Assembly: GCF_001921205.1 (NCBI RefSeq)
Contig: NZ_MSIE01000015.1
Location: 1-64,000 of the forward strand
Origin: Actinophytocola xanthii
GTDB lineage: Bacteria; Actinomycetota; Actinomycetes; Mycobacteriales; Pseudonocardiaceae
Length of the DNA: 64,000 bases
Direction: 5' to 3'
Position 1 is the first letter of the stretch. Every line of letters begins with the position of its first letter. The translations under genes and the position numbers were made by a program. The notes below the pieces were generated by a model. That model did not search any database. It worked only from the letters and a program-made list of their open reading frames with translations, and had not been told where the DNA came from. Below are positions 35,901-43,601 of the stretch, in pieces.

Positions 35901-36045
35901 CGCCGCCCAGCTGCTGATCCTCGCCAAGGACCAGACCGGTCCACGCACGATCACCGCGGCCGGCGCCGGCTTCACCCCGGCCACCACACCGTTCCTGGTC
36001 GTGCCCGGCTCGATCGGGCCGCCGGACATGGTCCGACGCAGATGA
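32995..36045 (+). CDS. Large exported PD40 beta-propeller / DUF11 protein of the CIS locus
   Basis: This protein has about 1016 residues from GTG 32995, 7 nt after GGGGAGG; GTG 32989 also fits the frame. It has an N-terminal membrane anchor or signal (VVAVLAGGTVLCGVILVG), then a TolB-like propeller with repeated PDG-x-x-VAF units (FSPDGEQVAFAR, WSPDGRFVAFAR, WSPDGATLSFTR). A DUF11/CARDB-like beta domain (VNRGPGSTNGSLTVAV), a proline linker, a second CARDB-like domain and a C-terminal Ig-like domain follow. It faces outside the membrane. Propeller proteins with this make-up accompany actinomycete CIS clusters; the role may be cell-wall docking or sensing (inference). Confidence 0.85.
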   Translation: MFSRARTRVVAVLAGGTVLCGVILVGRGAMSSSAVAQPDQDTVGRIAFAGTGHRSTGVVPEPVPDQLPTSDQLIAAGPAHFDDQVSTRANQVVFTSLRDSPRPQVYLRAEDSSVRRLTTDRAAGHPRLSPDLRSVVFDSVEDGQHDLWLVGADGSGLRRLTDTPEDETWPTFSPDGEQVAFARAGQIHRQSVTGGDSVQVTDETAGAAGEPDWNPRDGRLAYTLDQDGDAPTQIRVLDGTGVGAPLLGGDQAGWGGRWPVWLPDGTGLLFLSRDQVCGCAADPNVEKVYRADTAAGLPVITPPDLLLAEDRQVSSPAWLTGPDRLLVSRTTALTHNTATLQDIRPDGVDPRDLGVPLLREDPESVDDPNLLFRPRAGYDPWFQRQSYSQDGRRIVVSRFEDVDGVRAQRIWLVDADGGNPRRLPVADRATTDWEFDPAWSPDGRFVAFARRSPGGVRPDGGPSRIVIVAAATGEIVGRLLPPEELADQEDTQPAWSPDGATLSFTRGTVTDGPTGEIRDNHVWTARAGILDQQRDVSSAVCGFDCEVTDDSSAFGADSGVLVFNRENDGLLRVSLADDGCRVLLPATPTTCAAPVTAVGGPFQPRDASFAPDDSRLVVSTRRTAAAASPEELAVLDPATGELDRITTGLPGRQKEPTWQPSADLAVTAPPRSSTVDVGDSAPVTVEVVNRGPGSTNGSLTVAVPGQVRLGSLRPERGSCDVLELRCELGVLRTGETVDILVNLVGLTPGGPRVTWSVAGDVLDLRPSDNATETEIPVREPPAPPPPPPPPSPPVPAPPAPAPLAGPGLAVVVQPNPSYVGGRATVRYTVRNAGGALAGGLRLDFALPRGMPVSAVPPGCSTTGCVLPDLSPGASQVIVVVLAPNVPLRTTVAGTLRTTGTDTDRADNVATTPMVVLLPRIVAVPAIGEPGFVPSVRGVDFPPGTPVRLTWDPGITAGAAPTIPRADGTFAAQLLILAKDQTGPRTITAAGAGFTPATTPFLVVPGSIGPPDMVRRR

Positions 36046-36058
36046 GCGGAGGTACCCG

Positions 36059-36733
36059 GTGATACACGAGGTGGACGAGGGCATCCGCCGGCTGCTCGCC
36101 GACGGAGACGTGCCCGGCGAGCAGGGCGAGCTGGCGTTCGACGCGCCGACCAGGGAGTGGACGGCACGGCGCAACGCCCCGACCGTCAACGTGTTCCTCT
36201 ACGACATCCGCGAGGACGTGAGCCGGCGGCAGACCGGTGCGTTCGAGGTGCACGAGGAGGACGGGACGCTGCGTGGCTGGCGTGGCGTCTCCCGCTGGTA
36301 CCAACTGTCCTATTTGGTCACCGCGTGGACGAACAGGCCGCAGGACGAGCACCGGCTGCTCTCCGTGGCGTTGGGCTGCCTGACCCGAACCGAGCGGCTG
36401 GAGCAGCGGTGGCTCACCGGCTCGCTGGCCGAGCTGGGACTGTCGATCGGCCTGCGGGCGGCCGGGCCGCTGTCGGAGGTCGGCGCCGCGTCCGACGTCT
36501 GGTCCGCGCTCGGCGGCGAGCTCAAGCCCGCCATCAACCTCGCCGTCATCGCGCCGCTACCGGGGGAGTGGACGCCCGCCGGCCCGCCGGTCACCGAGGG
36601 CGTGGTGTTGCGCACGACCACCGATGATCCACGGCGGCTGCGCTACGAAGGTCCGTCCGCGGCCGAGGGCGACGGTTTCGCCACGGAGCGCCCCCGGCCG
36701 CGCCGGCGCCAGCGGGGTGCGCCGATCCGATGA
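36059..36733 (+). CDS. DUF4255 protein (Pvc16/Afp16-type tail terminator)
   Basis: This 224-residue protein starts at GTG 36059 after GGAGG. The DUF4255 pattern is clear: IHEVDEGIRRLL at the N-terminus, VNVFLYDIRED, then RWYQLSYLVTAWT and HRLLSVAL. In AFP/PVC systems the equivalent caps sheath and tube at the distal end and sets length. The C-terminal basic tail (RPRPRRRQRG) is extra. Its stop overlaps the ATPase start (ATGA at 36730), so the two are translationally coupled. Confidence 0.9.
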   Translation: MIHEVDEGIRRLLADGDVPGEQGELAFDAPTREWTARRNAPTVNVFLYDIREDVSRRQTGAFEVHEEDGTLRGWRGVSRWYQLSYLVTAWTNRPQDEHRLLSVALGCLTRTERLEQRWLTGSLAELGLSIGLRAAGPLSEVGAASDVWSALGGELKPAINLAVIAPLPGEWTPAGPPVTEGVVLRTTTDDPRRLRYEGPSAAEGDGFATERPRPRRRQRGAPIR

Positions 36734-38742
36734 CGGTCGCCGAGCACGACCTGGTGCACCTGTGGCAGCGGCTCGGCGCCGTCGAGCAGCGGGTCCGCGC
36801 GGCGGTGGCCGCCCGGCGCGCCACGGACCCCGCACCCGACGACCCCTACCGCGGCCTCTACCTCACCCCGGAGGCGGTGGAGCTGGTGCTGTCCGCTCCG
36901 CGGCAGCGCCTCGCCTTCGAGCCAGGCGAGGAGCCGGACGGCTCCCGGCTGCACGAGCTCGCGCGGCGGTTCGACCTGGCCCCGCTGGACGTGGAGTTCC
37001 TCCTCATCGCGCTGGCGCCGGACCTCGACGCCCGGTTCGAGCGGCTCTACGGCTACCTCAACGACGACGTCACCCGCCGCCGCGCGACGGTCGGGCTCGC
37101 GCTGGAGCTGTGCGGGCAACCGGCGGCCGGCGAGGGCCGTTTCCGCTTCGCCCCCACCTCGCCGCTGGTGGCCGGCGGCCTGCTGGACGTGCGGGAGCCG
37201 GACCGGCCCGCCCTGTCCCGGGTGCTGTGCGTGCCGGACCGGGTCCTCGCCCACCTGCTGGGCGAGGACACCCCCGACCCGGCCGTGACCGAGCTGGCCG
37301 AGGTCGTGCCGCTCGCGGCGACCACGGCCGAGGACCTGCCCCACCGCCTCGGCGCCGCACTGCGGGCCGGCGTCAACCCGATCCACCTGAGGGACACCGA
37401 CGGCGACGGCGGCCGGACCGCGGTGGCCGCGCTGGCGGCCGCGGGTCGAGGTGCCGTCGTGCTCGACGTCGTCGCCCTGGCCGACCTCGACCACCCGCCG
37501 GTGGCGGCGCTCGTGCGCGAGGCCCGGCTGCGGGGTGCGGGCATCGTGCTCGGCCCGCTGGAGCCGCTGCTGCCCGACCGGGTCCGGCTGCTCCGCCAGG
37601 TCCTCGCCCGCGTCGGTGACGTCCCCCTGCTCATGCACGGCGCACGGCACTGGGAGCCGCGGTGGGCGACGGCGACGTCGGTGCCCGTGCCACCGATGGA
37701 CCCCGCGCGGCGCGCGAGCCGCTGGGCCCACGCGCTGACCGACGCGACCGGGGTGGCGCCCGCGCCGGACCTGGTGGCGGACCTGGCGGGGTTCCGGCTC
37801 GGGGTGGCGGAGGTGGACCGCGCGGTCTCGGTGGCCACGCGGCTGGCCCTGCTGGAGGACCGGCCCGTCGGGCTGAGCCACGTCCGTGCCGGGGTGCGGG
37901 CGCAGAACGGCGCGGGGCTGGACCGGCTGGCCCGGCGGATCATCCCCTCGGTCGGCTGGGACGACCTGGTCCTGCCAGGACCGACGCGGCGGCAGCTCGC
38001 CGAGCTGGTCGTGCGTGCCCGGCACCGCGAGCGCGTGCTCGGCGAGTGGCGGATGCGCCCCGGCGGCGGGCGGGGCCGTGGCGTGGTGGCGTTGTTCGCC
38101 GGCCAGTCGGGCACCGGCAAGACGATGTCCGCCGAGGTGGTCGCGGCCGAGCTGGGCATGGAGCTGTACGTGGTGGACCTGTCCACGGTGGTCGACAAGT
38201 ACGTCGGGGAGACCGAGAAGAACCTGGAGCGGATCTTCACCGAGGCCGCCGGGGTGCACGGCGTGCTGCTGTTCGACGAGGCCGACGCGGTGTTCGGCAA
38301 GCGCTCCGAGGTCAAGGACGCCCACGACAGGTACGCCAACGTCGAGTCGGCATACCTGTTGCAGCGCATGGAGTCGTTCGACGGCATCGCCGTGCTCACC
38401 ACCAACCTGCGGGCCAACGTGGACGAGGCGTTCACCCGGCGGCTCGACGTGGTCGCGGACTTCCCGATGCCCGACGTCGCGGAGCGGCGCGCGCTGTGGG
38501 ACAGCTGCCTCGGCACGGCAATGCCCCGCGCGGACGACCTCGACCTGGAGTTCTGCGCGCAGCGCTTCGAACTGGCCGGCGGGTCGATCCGCGCGTGCGC
38601 GGTGACCGCGGCCTACCTGGCGGCGGCGGCGGACCGCCCGGTGGCGATGGCCGACATCGTGTCCTCGGTGCGCCAGGAGTACCGCAAGCTCGGCCGGTTG
38701 GTGCTGGCCGGCGAGTTCGCTCCGTGGACCGAGCGGAGCTGA
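36730..38742 (+). CDS. AAA+ ATPase of the contractile injection system
   Basis: This 670-residue protein has a long N-terminal region (about 1-420) typical of CIS-associated AAA+ ATPases. The ATPase core has Walker A FAGQSGTGKTMSAE at about residue 456 and Walker B GVLLFDEADAVFGKRSEV at about 513. Sensor-1 ALTTN-type VLTTNLRANVDEAF and Arg-finger FTRRLDVVADF follow. It is the equivalent of Afp15/Pvc15, thought to help assemble or disassemble the particle or load cargo. It is coupled to the DUF4255 gene upstream and followed by the effector candidate after 20 nt. Confidence 0.93.
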   Translation: MTVAEHDLVHLWQRLGAVEQRVRAAVAARRATDPAPDDPYRGLYLTPEAVELVLSAPRQRLAFEPGEEPDGSRLHELARRFDLAPLDVEFLLIALAPDLDARFERLYGYLNDDVTRRRATVGLALELCGQPAAGEGRFRFAPTSPLVAGGLLDVREPDRPALSRVLCVPDRVLAHLLGEDTPDPAVTELAEVVPLAATTAEDLPHRLGAALRAGVNPIHLRDTDGDGGRTAVAALAAAGRGAVVLDVVALADLDHPPVAALVREARLRGAGIVLGPLEPLLPDRVRLLRQVLARVGDVPLLMHGARHWEPRWATATSVPVPPMDPARRASRWAHALTDATGVAPAPDLVADLAGFRLGVAEVDRAVSVATRLALLEDRPVGLSHVRAGVRAQNGAGLDRLARRIIPSVGWDDLVLPGPTRRQLAELVVRARHRERVLGEWRMRPGGGRGRGVVALFAGQSGTGKTMSAEVVAAELGMELYVVDLSTVVDKYVGETEKNLERIFTEAAGVHGVLLFDEADAVFGKRSEVKDAHDRYANVESAYLLQRMESFDGIAVLTTNLRANVDEAFTRRLDVVADFPMPDVAERRALWDSCLGTAMPRADDLDLEFCAQRFELAGGSIRACAVTAAYLAAAADRPVAMADIVSSVRQEYRKLGRLVLAGEFAPWTERS

Positions 38743-38762
38743 GAACCGACGAACGGAGACCC

Positions 38763-40850
38763 ATGCACGCACACGAGAAGCCCGAGCGGGAGAGCGCCGC
38801 ACGGCCCCCGCGGCCCCGGCCCGACCAGACCACCGGGCACCCGGGTCAAGACCGCCCGACGCCGGACGCGCTGCTCGAGCTGCAACGCGCGGCCGGCAAC
38901 AGCGCCGTGGCCGCGACGCTCTCCGGCCACCCGGGGGAGGCCGGCCCGGTCCAACGGTCGACGGTGCACGACGTGCTCGGCTCCTCCGGGCGACCGCTCG
39001 ACGCCTCGACCAGGACCGACATGGAGGCCAGGCTCGGCGCGGACTTCTCCGACGTCCGCGTGCACACCGACGCCGTGGCCCGCCGCTCCGCGGAGGAGAT
39101 CGGCGCGCGGGCCTACACCTCGGGGCAGCACGTGGTTCTCGGACGGGGCGGCGGCGACCCGCACACGCTCGCCCACGAGCTGACGCACGTCATCCAGCAG
39201 CGCGCGGGCGCGGTCAGCGGCACCCAACGGGACGACGGCCTGAGCGTGTCCGACCCGACCGACTCGTTCGAACGCGCGGCCGAAGCCAACGCACGTGAGG
39301 TGATGTCGGGCAGGACACCCGCCGTCCAGGCCGTGGGCGGCGACCACGGCGGGCCGACCACCGCGGCCGTGCAGCGGATGCCGCTCGCCCAGTTCCAGCA
39401 GCAGGTGAGCACGGATCCGCAGGTGGCCAACGACCCCGACTTCATCACCTACTTCGAGATCCGCCGGGGACGCGAGGATCCCGGCGCCGTCGTCGCGGAC
39501 GTCCAACCCGGCTCGCAGAACCGGTTGCGGCAGCTCGTCGAGACCGCCGACGTCGACGCGGCACTCGTGACCCAGTACATTCAGGACTACCTCGCTGGTG
39601 GCCAGGGGACCCCGGCCCAGCCGGCCACGCTCGCCGACCCGAACGTCGCCGGGCTGGAGGTCGAGCTGGCCGAGGTGGTGCTGACCGTCGCCAGCGGCGC
39701 GACCCTGAATAACGGCGATCTGCTGGCCGAGACCGCCGCGACGACCCCGGCCGGCCCTCCACTGTTGCGGCTGGAGGTCGAGGGCCTTGGCCGTGCCAAC
39801 GCGGCGGCGGGCGGTGCCGCCGCAGGCGCCCGCAGGACGGCCAGCGTCGAACTGGTCTACGGGCCGCTTCCGCCGGGCGACTATGCGAACACCGATCTCA
39901 TCGCGGCCAGGACCACGCTGCGAAAAGTCCTTTCCGCCCGGACGGAGAGAACCAAGACGCTCCACGATCTGATTAACACGTACAAGAATCAGATGACCGG
40001 TCGCAGAGCACGGTACAAGCTGAACCCCACGAACGCGGCCAAACAGCTGACCAAGAACGTGACGAAACTGTCCAACCCCTCCGCGCAGACCAACGTCTCC
40101 ACGCCCTACGAGAAGGTGGGCACGCAGGCGCCCAGCGCCGGCCAGGACTTCCGCGGGTTCTTCGAGAACGACGGCGACACGAGGATCTTCGACACGGCAC
40201 GGACCAGGGCCGCCGCCCTCGCGGGTGACATCGACGCCAACTGGACGCAGCAGCACGGCAACGCGGGCAACCTCAGGGTGGGTGCCGGCATGCGGTCGCT
40301 CCTGACCCACGTGCTCTTCCAGGAGGCGAAATACCTGCGACACACCACCGACCAGCGCGACAACGAGCCACCGGAGTACAAGCAGCACTTCCACGTGCTG
40401 CTGAAGGCCAGCCCCCAGGACGCGGTGATGTCCATGATCGACGACCACGAGGCGCAGCTCCTCCTCGCCTGGCTGGTCGACTGGGGAGGCGTGCCCCTGG
40501 CCGACGCCGCGACGGCCGCGTTCCGGGCGACCAACACTTCCAACCAGACGGCAACCGCCGACGCCACCACCATTCGCAACTACCTGGTCGACGTGCTGGT
40601 GGCCCGGTTGCTCGCCGGCCGACAGCTGCTGGCGGTGGACGACCGCGAGTCGCAAGTCTTCGGTAACAACCGGGAAGTCGCCACGGTGCGGCACTTCCAC
40701 CCGCGACCCAGCAACCGGATACCCATCACCGTGCACAACAACCGGTACTACCTGGTCGTGGAGCAACGGTCGTCGCGACACGCGCTCAACAGGGACATCG
40801 ACACCAGGGCGGGACAACACGCGACCCAGATCGGCAACCTCCAACGGTAG
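38763..40850 (+). CDS. DUF4157 protein, CIS effector candidate
   Basis: This 695-residue protein starts at ATG 38763 after GGAG. A disordered, charged N-terminus (1-45) with LLELQRAAGNSAV precedes the DUF4157 domain. That domain contains SDVRVHTDAVARRSAEEIGARA-type sequence and the HEXXH-like zinc motif AHELTHVIQQ near residue 138. VQR-type sites follow. The C-terminal 400 residues form a separate region with GLEVELAEVVL (about 297), LLRLEVEG and ASVELVYGPLP (about 363). That order recalls the Glu-rich strands of the GCS/amidoligase fold (weak). DUF4157 is the best-known leader of CIS cargo proteins, so this is probably the payload, with the C-terminus as the active part. Confidence 0.8.
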   Translation: MHAHEKPERESAARPPRPRPDQTTGHPGQDRPTPDALLELQRAAGNSAVAATLSGHPGEAGPVQRSTVHDVLGSSGRPLDASTRTDMEARLGADFSDVRVHTDAVARRSAEEIGARAYTSGQHVVLGRGGGDPHTLAHELTHVIQQRAGAVSGTQRDDGLSVSDPTDSFERAAEANAREVMSGRTPAVQAVGGDHGGPTTAAVQRMPLAQFQQQVSTDPQVANDPDFITYFEIRRGREDPGAVVADVQPGSQNRLRQLVETADVDAALVTQYIQDYLAGGQGTPAQPATLADPNVAGLEVELAEVVLTVASGATLNNGDLLAETAATTPAGPPLLRLEVEGLGRANAAAGGAAAGARRTASVELVYGPLPPGDYANTDLIAARTTLRKVLSARTERTKTLHDLINTYKNQMTGRRARYKLNPTNAAKQLTKNVTKLSNPSAQTNVSTPYEKVGTQAPSAGQDFRGFFENDGDTRIFDTARTRAAALAGDIDANWTQQHGNAGNLRVGAGMRSLLTHVLFQEAKYLRHTTDQRDNEPPEYKQHFHVLLKASPQDAVMSMIDDHEAQLLLAWLVDWGGVPLADAATAAFRATNTSNQTATADATTIRNYLVDVLVARLLAGRQLLAVDDRESQVFGNNREVATVRHFHPRPSNRIPITVHNNRYYLVVEQRSSRHALNRDIDTRAGQHATQIGNLQR

Positions 40851-40968
40851 CGGGGTGCCCGTCCGGGCAGCATCGTTGCCCGCGACCGAGGACCGCCGGT
40901 CCTGTCGCCGTGCGGCCCTCCCGGGCGAGGATTTCCCTTGTCACAGCGAGAACTTCGAAGGAGAGACC

Positions 40969-42483
40969 ATGCCGCAGTACCTCTCCCCAGGCGTGTACGT
41001 GGAGGAGGTCCAGTCCGGGGCACGACCGATCGAGGGGGTCGGCACCGCGGTCGCCGCCTTCGTCGGCTTCGCCGAGCAGGGGCCCTTCCACCAGCCGACC
41101 CTGGTGGCCAACTGGAACCAGTACGTGCAGAACTTCGGCGGCTTCACCGACGGTGCCTACCTGCCGCACGCCGTGTACGGGTACTTCACCAACGGCGGAG
41201 GCGCGGCGTACGTGGTGCGGGTCGGCGGGGAGTCCCGCGAGGTCACCCCGGTGGCGGGGGAGCCGGTCAGGCTCGGAGGGCTCAAGGTCGCCGCACTGCC
41301 GGGTGCCGGCCCCGACGTCTCGGTGGAGGTCACCGACATCGAGGGCGAGAACCCGCCGGAGGACCGCTTCCGCCTGCTCGTCCGCCAGGGCGACAAGGTC
41401 GTGGAGAACTACGAGGTCTCGACCAGGAAGAACGTCAAGAACTACGTCGTCACCCAGGTGTCCGAGCGGTCCAAGCTGATCGAGATCACCGAGCAGTCCA
41501 GCGGCGCGTTGGCCAAGCCGGACAAGCAGTCGGCCGCCCTGCCCGCGCCCGGACCAGGCACCTCTCCGGCCACAGTAGACGCCCAGGAGTATCTCGGCGA
41601 CCCGGAGGCGCGGACCGGGTTCGGTGGTCTGGAGAGCATCGACGAGATCACCATGGTGGCCGCGCCCGATCTCATGGGTGCCTTCCAGCGCGGCATGCTC
41701 GACCTCGAGGGCGTCAAGACGGTGCAGCTGGCCATGATCTCGCACTGCGAGCAGATGGGCGACCGGGTCGCGGTGCTGGACACCCCGCCGGGCCTGTCCG
41801 CGCAGCGGGTGCGGGCCTGGCGGATGGACGAGGCGGGCTACGACTCGCGGTACGCCTCGCTGTACTTCCCGTGGCTCAAGGTGTTCGACCCGTTGAGCGG
41901 CCGCAACACCATGGTGCCGCCATCCGGTCACATAGCGGGCGTGTGGGCGCGCAACGACGTCGAGCGCGGTGTCCACAAGGCACCGGCCAACGAGGTCATC
42001 CGCGGTGCCGTCGACCTGGACTACGTGTTGAGCAAGAACGAGCAGGACCTGCTCAACCCCATCGGGGTCAACTGTGTACGCGCGTTCCCCGGCCGGGGCA
42101 TCCGGATCTGGGGCGCTCGCACCCTGTCGTCGGATCCGGCCTGGCGCTACCTCAACGTGCGCAGGCTGTTCAACTTCCTGGAGGAGTCGATCCTCGTCGG
42201 CACGCAGTGGGTGGTCTTCGAGCCCAACGACGACCGCCTGTGGTCCAGCATCCGGCGCAACATCGCCGCGTTCCTCACCGAGCAGTGGCGGCAGGGAGCG
42301 TTGTTCGGCCGGACGCCCAACGAGGCGTTCTACGTCAAGTGCGACGAGCAGAACAACCCCCAGGAGTCCATCGACCTCGGTCAGGTGGTGTGCGAGATCG
42401 GCGTCGCGCCGGTCAAGCCGGCGGAGTTCGTGGTCTTCCGGCTGGCGCAGTTCTCCGACAGCACCAGCCAGGTCAGTGAGTAG
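40969..42483 (+). CDS. Contractile tail sheath protein
   Basis: This 504-residue protein starts at ATG 40969 after GAAGGAGAG. It begins with the sheath signature YLSPGVYVEEV, then TAVAAFVGFAEQGP. The C-terminal half has the handshake and core regions (NVRRLFNFLEESILVGTQWVVFEPND and the ending KPAEFVVFRLAQFSD). Sheath subunits surround the tube and contract to drive it through a membrane. Only one sheath gene is present, as in actinomycete CIS, whereas AFP/PVC carry several. The next gene is the tube. Confidence 0.96.
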   Translation: MPQYLSPGVYVEEVQSGARPIEGVGTAVAAFVGFAEQGPFHQPTLVANWNQYVQNFGGFTDGAYLPHAVYGYFTNGGGAAYVVRVGGESREVTPVAGEPVRLGGLKVAALPGAGPDVSVEVTDIEGENPPEDRFRLLVRQGDKVVENYEVSTRKNVKNYVVTQVSERSKLIEITEQSSGALAKPDKQSAALPAPGPGTSPATVDAQEYLGDPEARTGFGGLESIDEITMVAAPDLMGAFQRGMLDLEGVKTVQLAMISHCEQMGDRVAVLDTPPGLSAQRVRAWRMDEAGYDSRYASLYFPWLKVFDPLSGRNTMVPPSGHIAGVWARNDVERGVHKAPANEVIRGAVDLDYVLSKNEQDLLNPIGVNCVRAFPGRGIRIWGARTLSSDPAWRYLNVRRLFNFLEESILVGTQWVVFEPNDDRLWSSIRRNIAAFLTEQWRQGALFGRTPNEAFYVKCDEQNNPQESIDLGQVVCEIGVAPVKPAEFVVFRLAQFSDSTSQVSE

Positions 42484-42506
42484 ACAGCGGGAAAGGTGAT
42501 TCAGTC

Positions 42507-42947
42507 ATGGCAGAAGGCGACGCACTCGCAACACATGTCTTCGGCGTCCAACTCGGCGGGTTCGAGGTCGAGTCCCTCCAGGAGGTCAGCGGGCTGACCG
42601 TCGAGGAGGACGTCGTCGAGGTCTTCCAGGTGACCGCCACCGGACGGCCGTTGATCCGCAAGCAGCCCGGTGCGCAGAAGGGCGGCGAGGTCACCATCAC
42701 CCGGGGCCTCGACCAGAGCAGCGAGTTCACCAAGTGGCTCACCGAGACCCTGGAGAACGGGGCCGTGAACTCGGCCCGCCAGAACATCACCATCGAGATC
42801 AAGGACACCGAGGGCAACTCGGTGCGCCGCATGCAGCTGATGAACGCCTGGGCCAGCAAGTGGGAGGGCCCGTCCCTCAAGGCCGGCGAGTCCAGCGCCG
42901 CGACCGAGAAGGTGACGCTGACGTTCGAGGAGATCAAGGTCGAATGA
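42507..42947 (+). CDS. Inner tube protein (Hcp/gp19-like)
   Basis: This 146-residue protein is a tail-tube fold member: HVFGVQLGGFEVESLQEVSGL near the start, KGGEVTITRGLDQSSEFTKWL in the middle, and RRMQLMNAWASKWEGPSLKAG with a C-terminal TLTFEEIKVE strand. The family stacks as hexamers to form the injected tube. It starts 24 nt after the sheath stop, with AAAGGTGA upstream. Confidence 0.94.
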   Translation: MAEGDALATHVFGVQLGGFEVESLQEVSGLTVEEDVVEVFQVTATGRPLIRKQPGAQKGGEVTITRGLDQSSEFTKWLTETLENGAVNSARQNITIEIKDTEGNSVRRMQLMNAWASKWEGPSLKAGESSAATEKVTLTFEEIKVE

Positions 42948-42996
42948 GGGCAGCGTGCGGGGCCGCCCGGGCATCTTCTGGTGAGGAGGAGGCGAC

Positions 42997-43443
42997 ATGA
43001 GGCGACGGACCATCGGGCTCGACGCACTCGATGAGCTCGTGGAGGAGCCACAGCGAAGCACGACGACGACCGCACCGCGCACCGAGTTCGACTTCGAGTT
43101 GCCCCGCGGCTACGTGGACTCGGACGGAGTGCTGCACCGCCATGGACGGATGCGGCTGGCCACCGCCCGGGACGAGCTGCGCCCGCAGATCGACGTGCGG
43201 GTCAAGGAGAACCCGGGATACCTCAGCGTGGTGTTGCTCAGCCAGGTCATCACCGAACTGGGCACGGTCGGCGACGTGCACGTCGGCGTGGTGGAGCAGA
43301 TGTACGCCACCGACATCGCCTTCCTGCAGGACTTCTACCGGCGCATCAACAGCGAGGGGCACACGAGGGCCGGCGTGTCCTGCCCGTCGTGCGGCACCGC
43401 CTTCGAGGTGGACCTCGCGGGTGGCCGCCTGGGGGAATCGTGA
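42997..43443 (+). CDS. Tail-assembly-type protein with a CxxC motif
   Basis: This 148-residue protein (ATG 42997 after GAGGAGG) resembles phage tail assembly proteins of the Mu gp41/chaperone kind: FELPRGYVDSDGVLHRHGRMRL, then VLLSQVITELGTVGDV and MYATDIAFLQDFYRRINSEG. A CPSCG motif near the C-terminus has only one CxxC pair, so any metal site must be shared or this is a redox pair. It is coupled to the DUF6760 gene by overlapping stop and start. It probably assists tube or baseplate assembly. Confidence 0.72.
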   Translation: MRRRTIGLDALDELVEEPQRSTTTTAPRTEFDFELPRGYVDSDGVLHRHGRMRLATARDELRPQIDVRVKENPGYLSVVLLSQVITELGTVGDVHVGVVEQMYATDIAFLQDFYRRINSEGHTRAGVSCPSCGTAFEVDLAGGRLGES

Positions 43444-43598
43444 CGTACGCGGCCGAACGGCTGCTCGAGGAGGTCGCGTACGTGGCCTATCACTTCCACT
43501 GGCCGCGCGCGGAGATCCTGGACCTGGAACACCACGAGCGCCAACGCTGGGTCCGCGAGATCGCGCGCATCAACACGAGGATGAACGAGGGGCGGTGA
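43440..43598 (+). CDS. DUF6760 small CIS protein
   Basis: This 52-residue protein starts at GTG 43440, overlapping the preceding TGA. It is helical with the sequence pattern LLEEVAYVAYHFHWPRAEIL and HHERQRWVREIARIN, typical of the DUF6760 family found between tube and baseplate genes of contractile systems. The function is unknown; its size and place suggest a tail assembly chaperone. Confidence 0.85.
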   Translation: MTYAAERLLEEVAYVAYHFHWPRAEILDLEHHERQRWVREIARINTRMNEGR

Positions 43599-43601
43599 GC
43601 G

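Noticed and set aside
37662-38762. Apparent N-terminal extension of the DUF4157 protein through the ATPase gene
   Set aside because: This is an out-of-frame reading of the AAA+ ATPase. The effector has its own RBS and ATG at 38763, where recognisable sequence begins.
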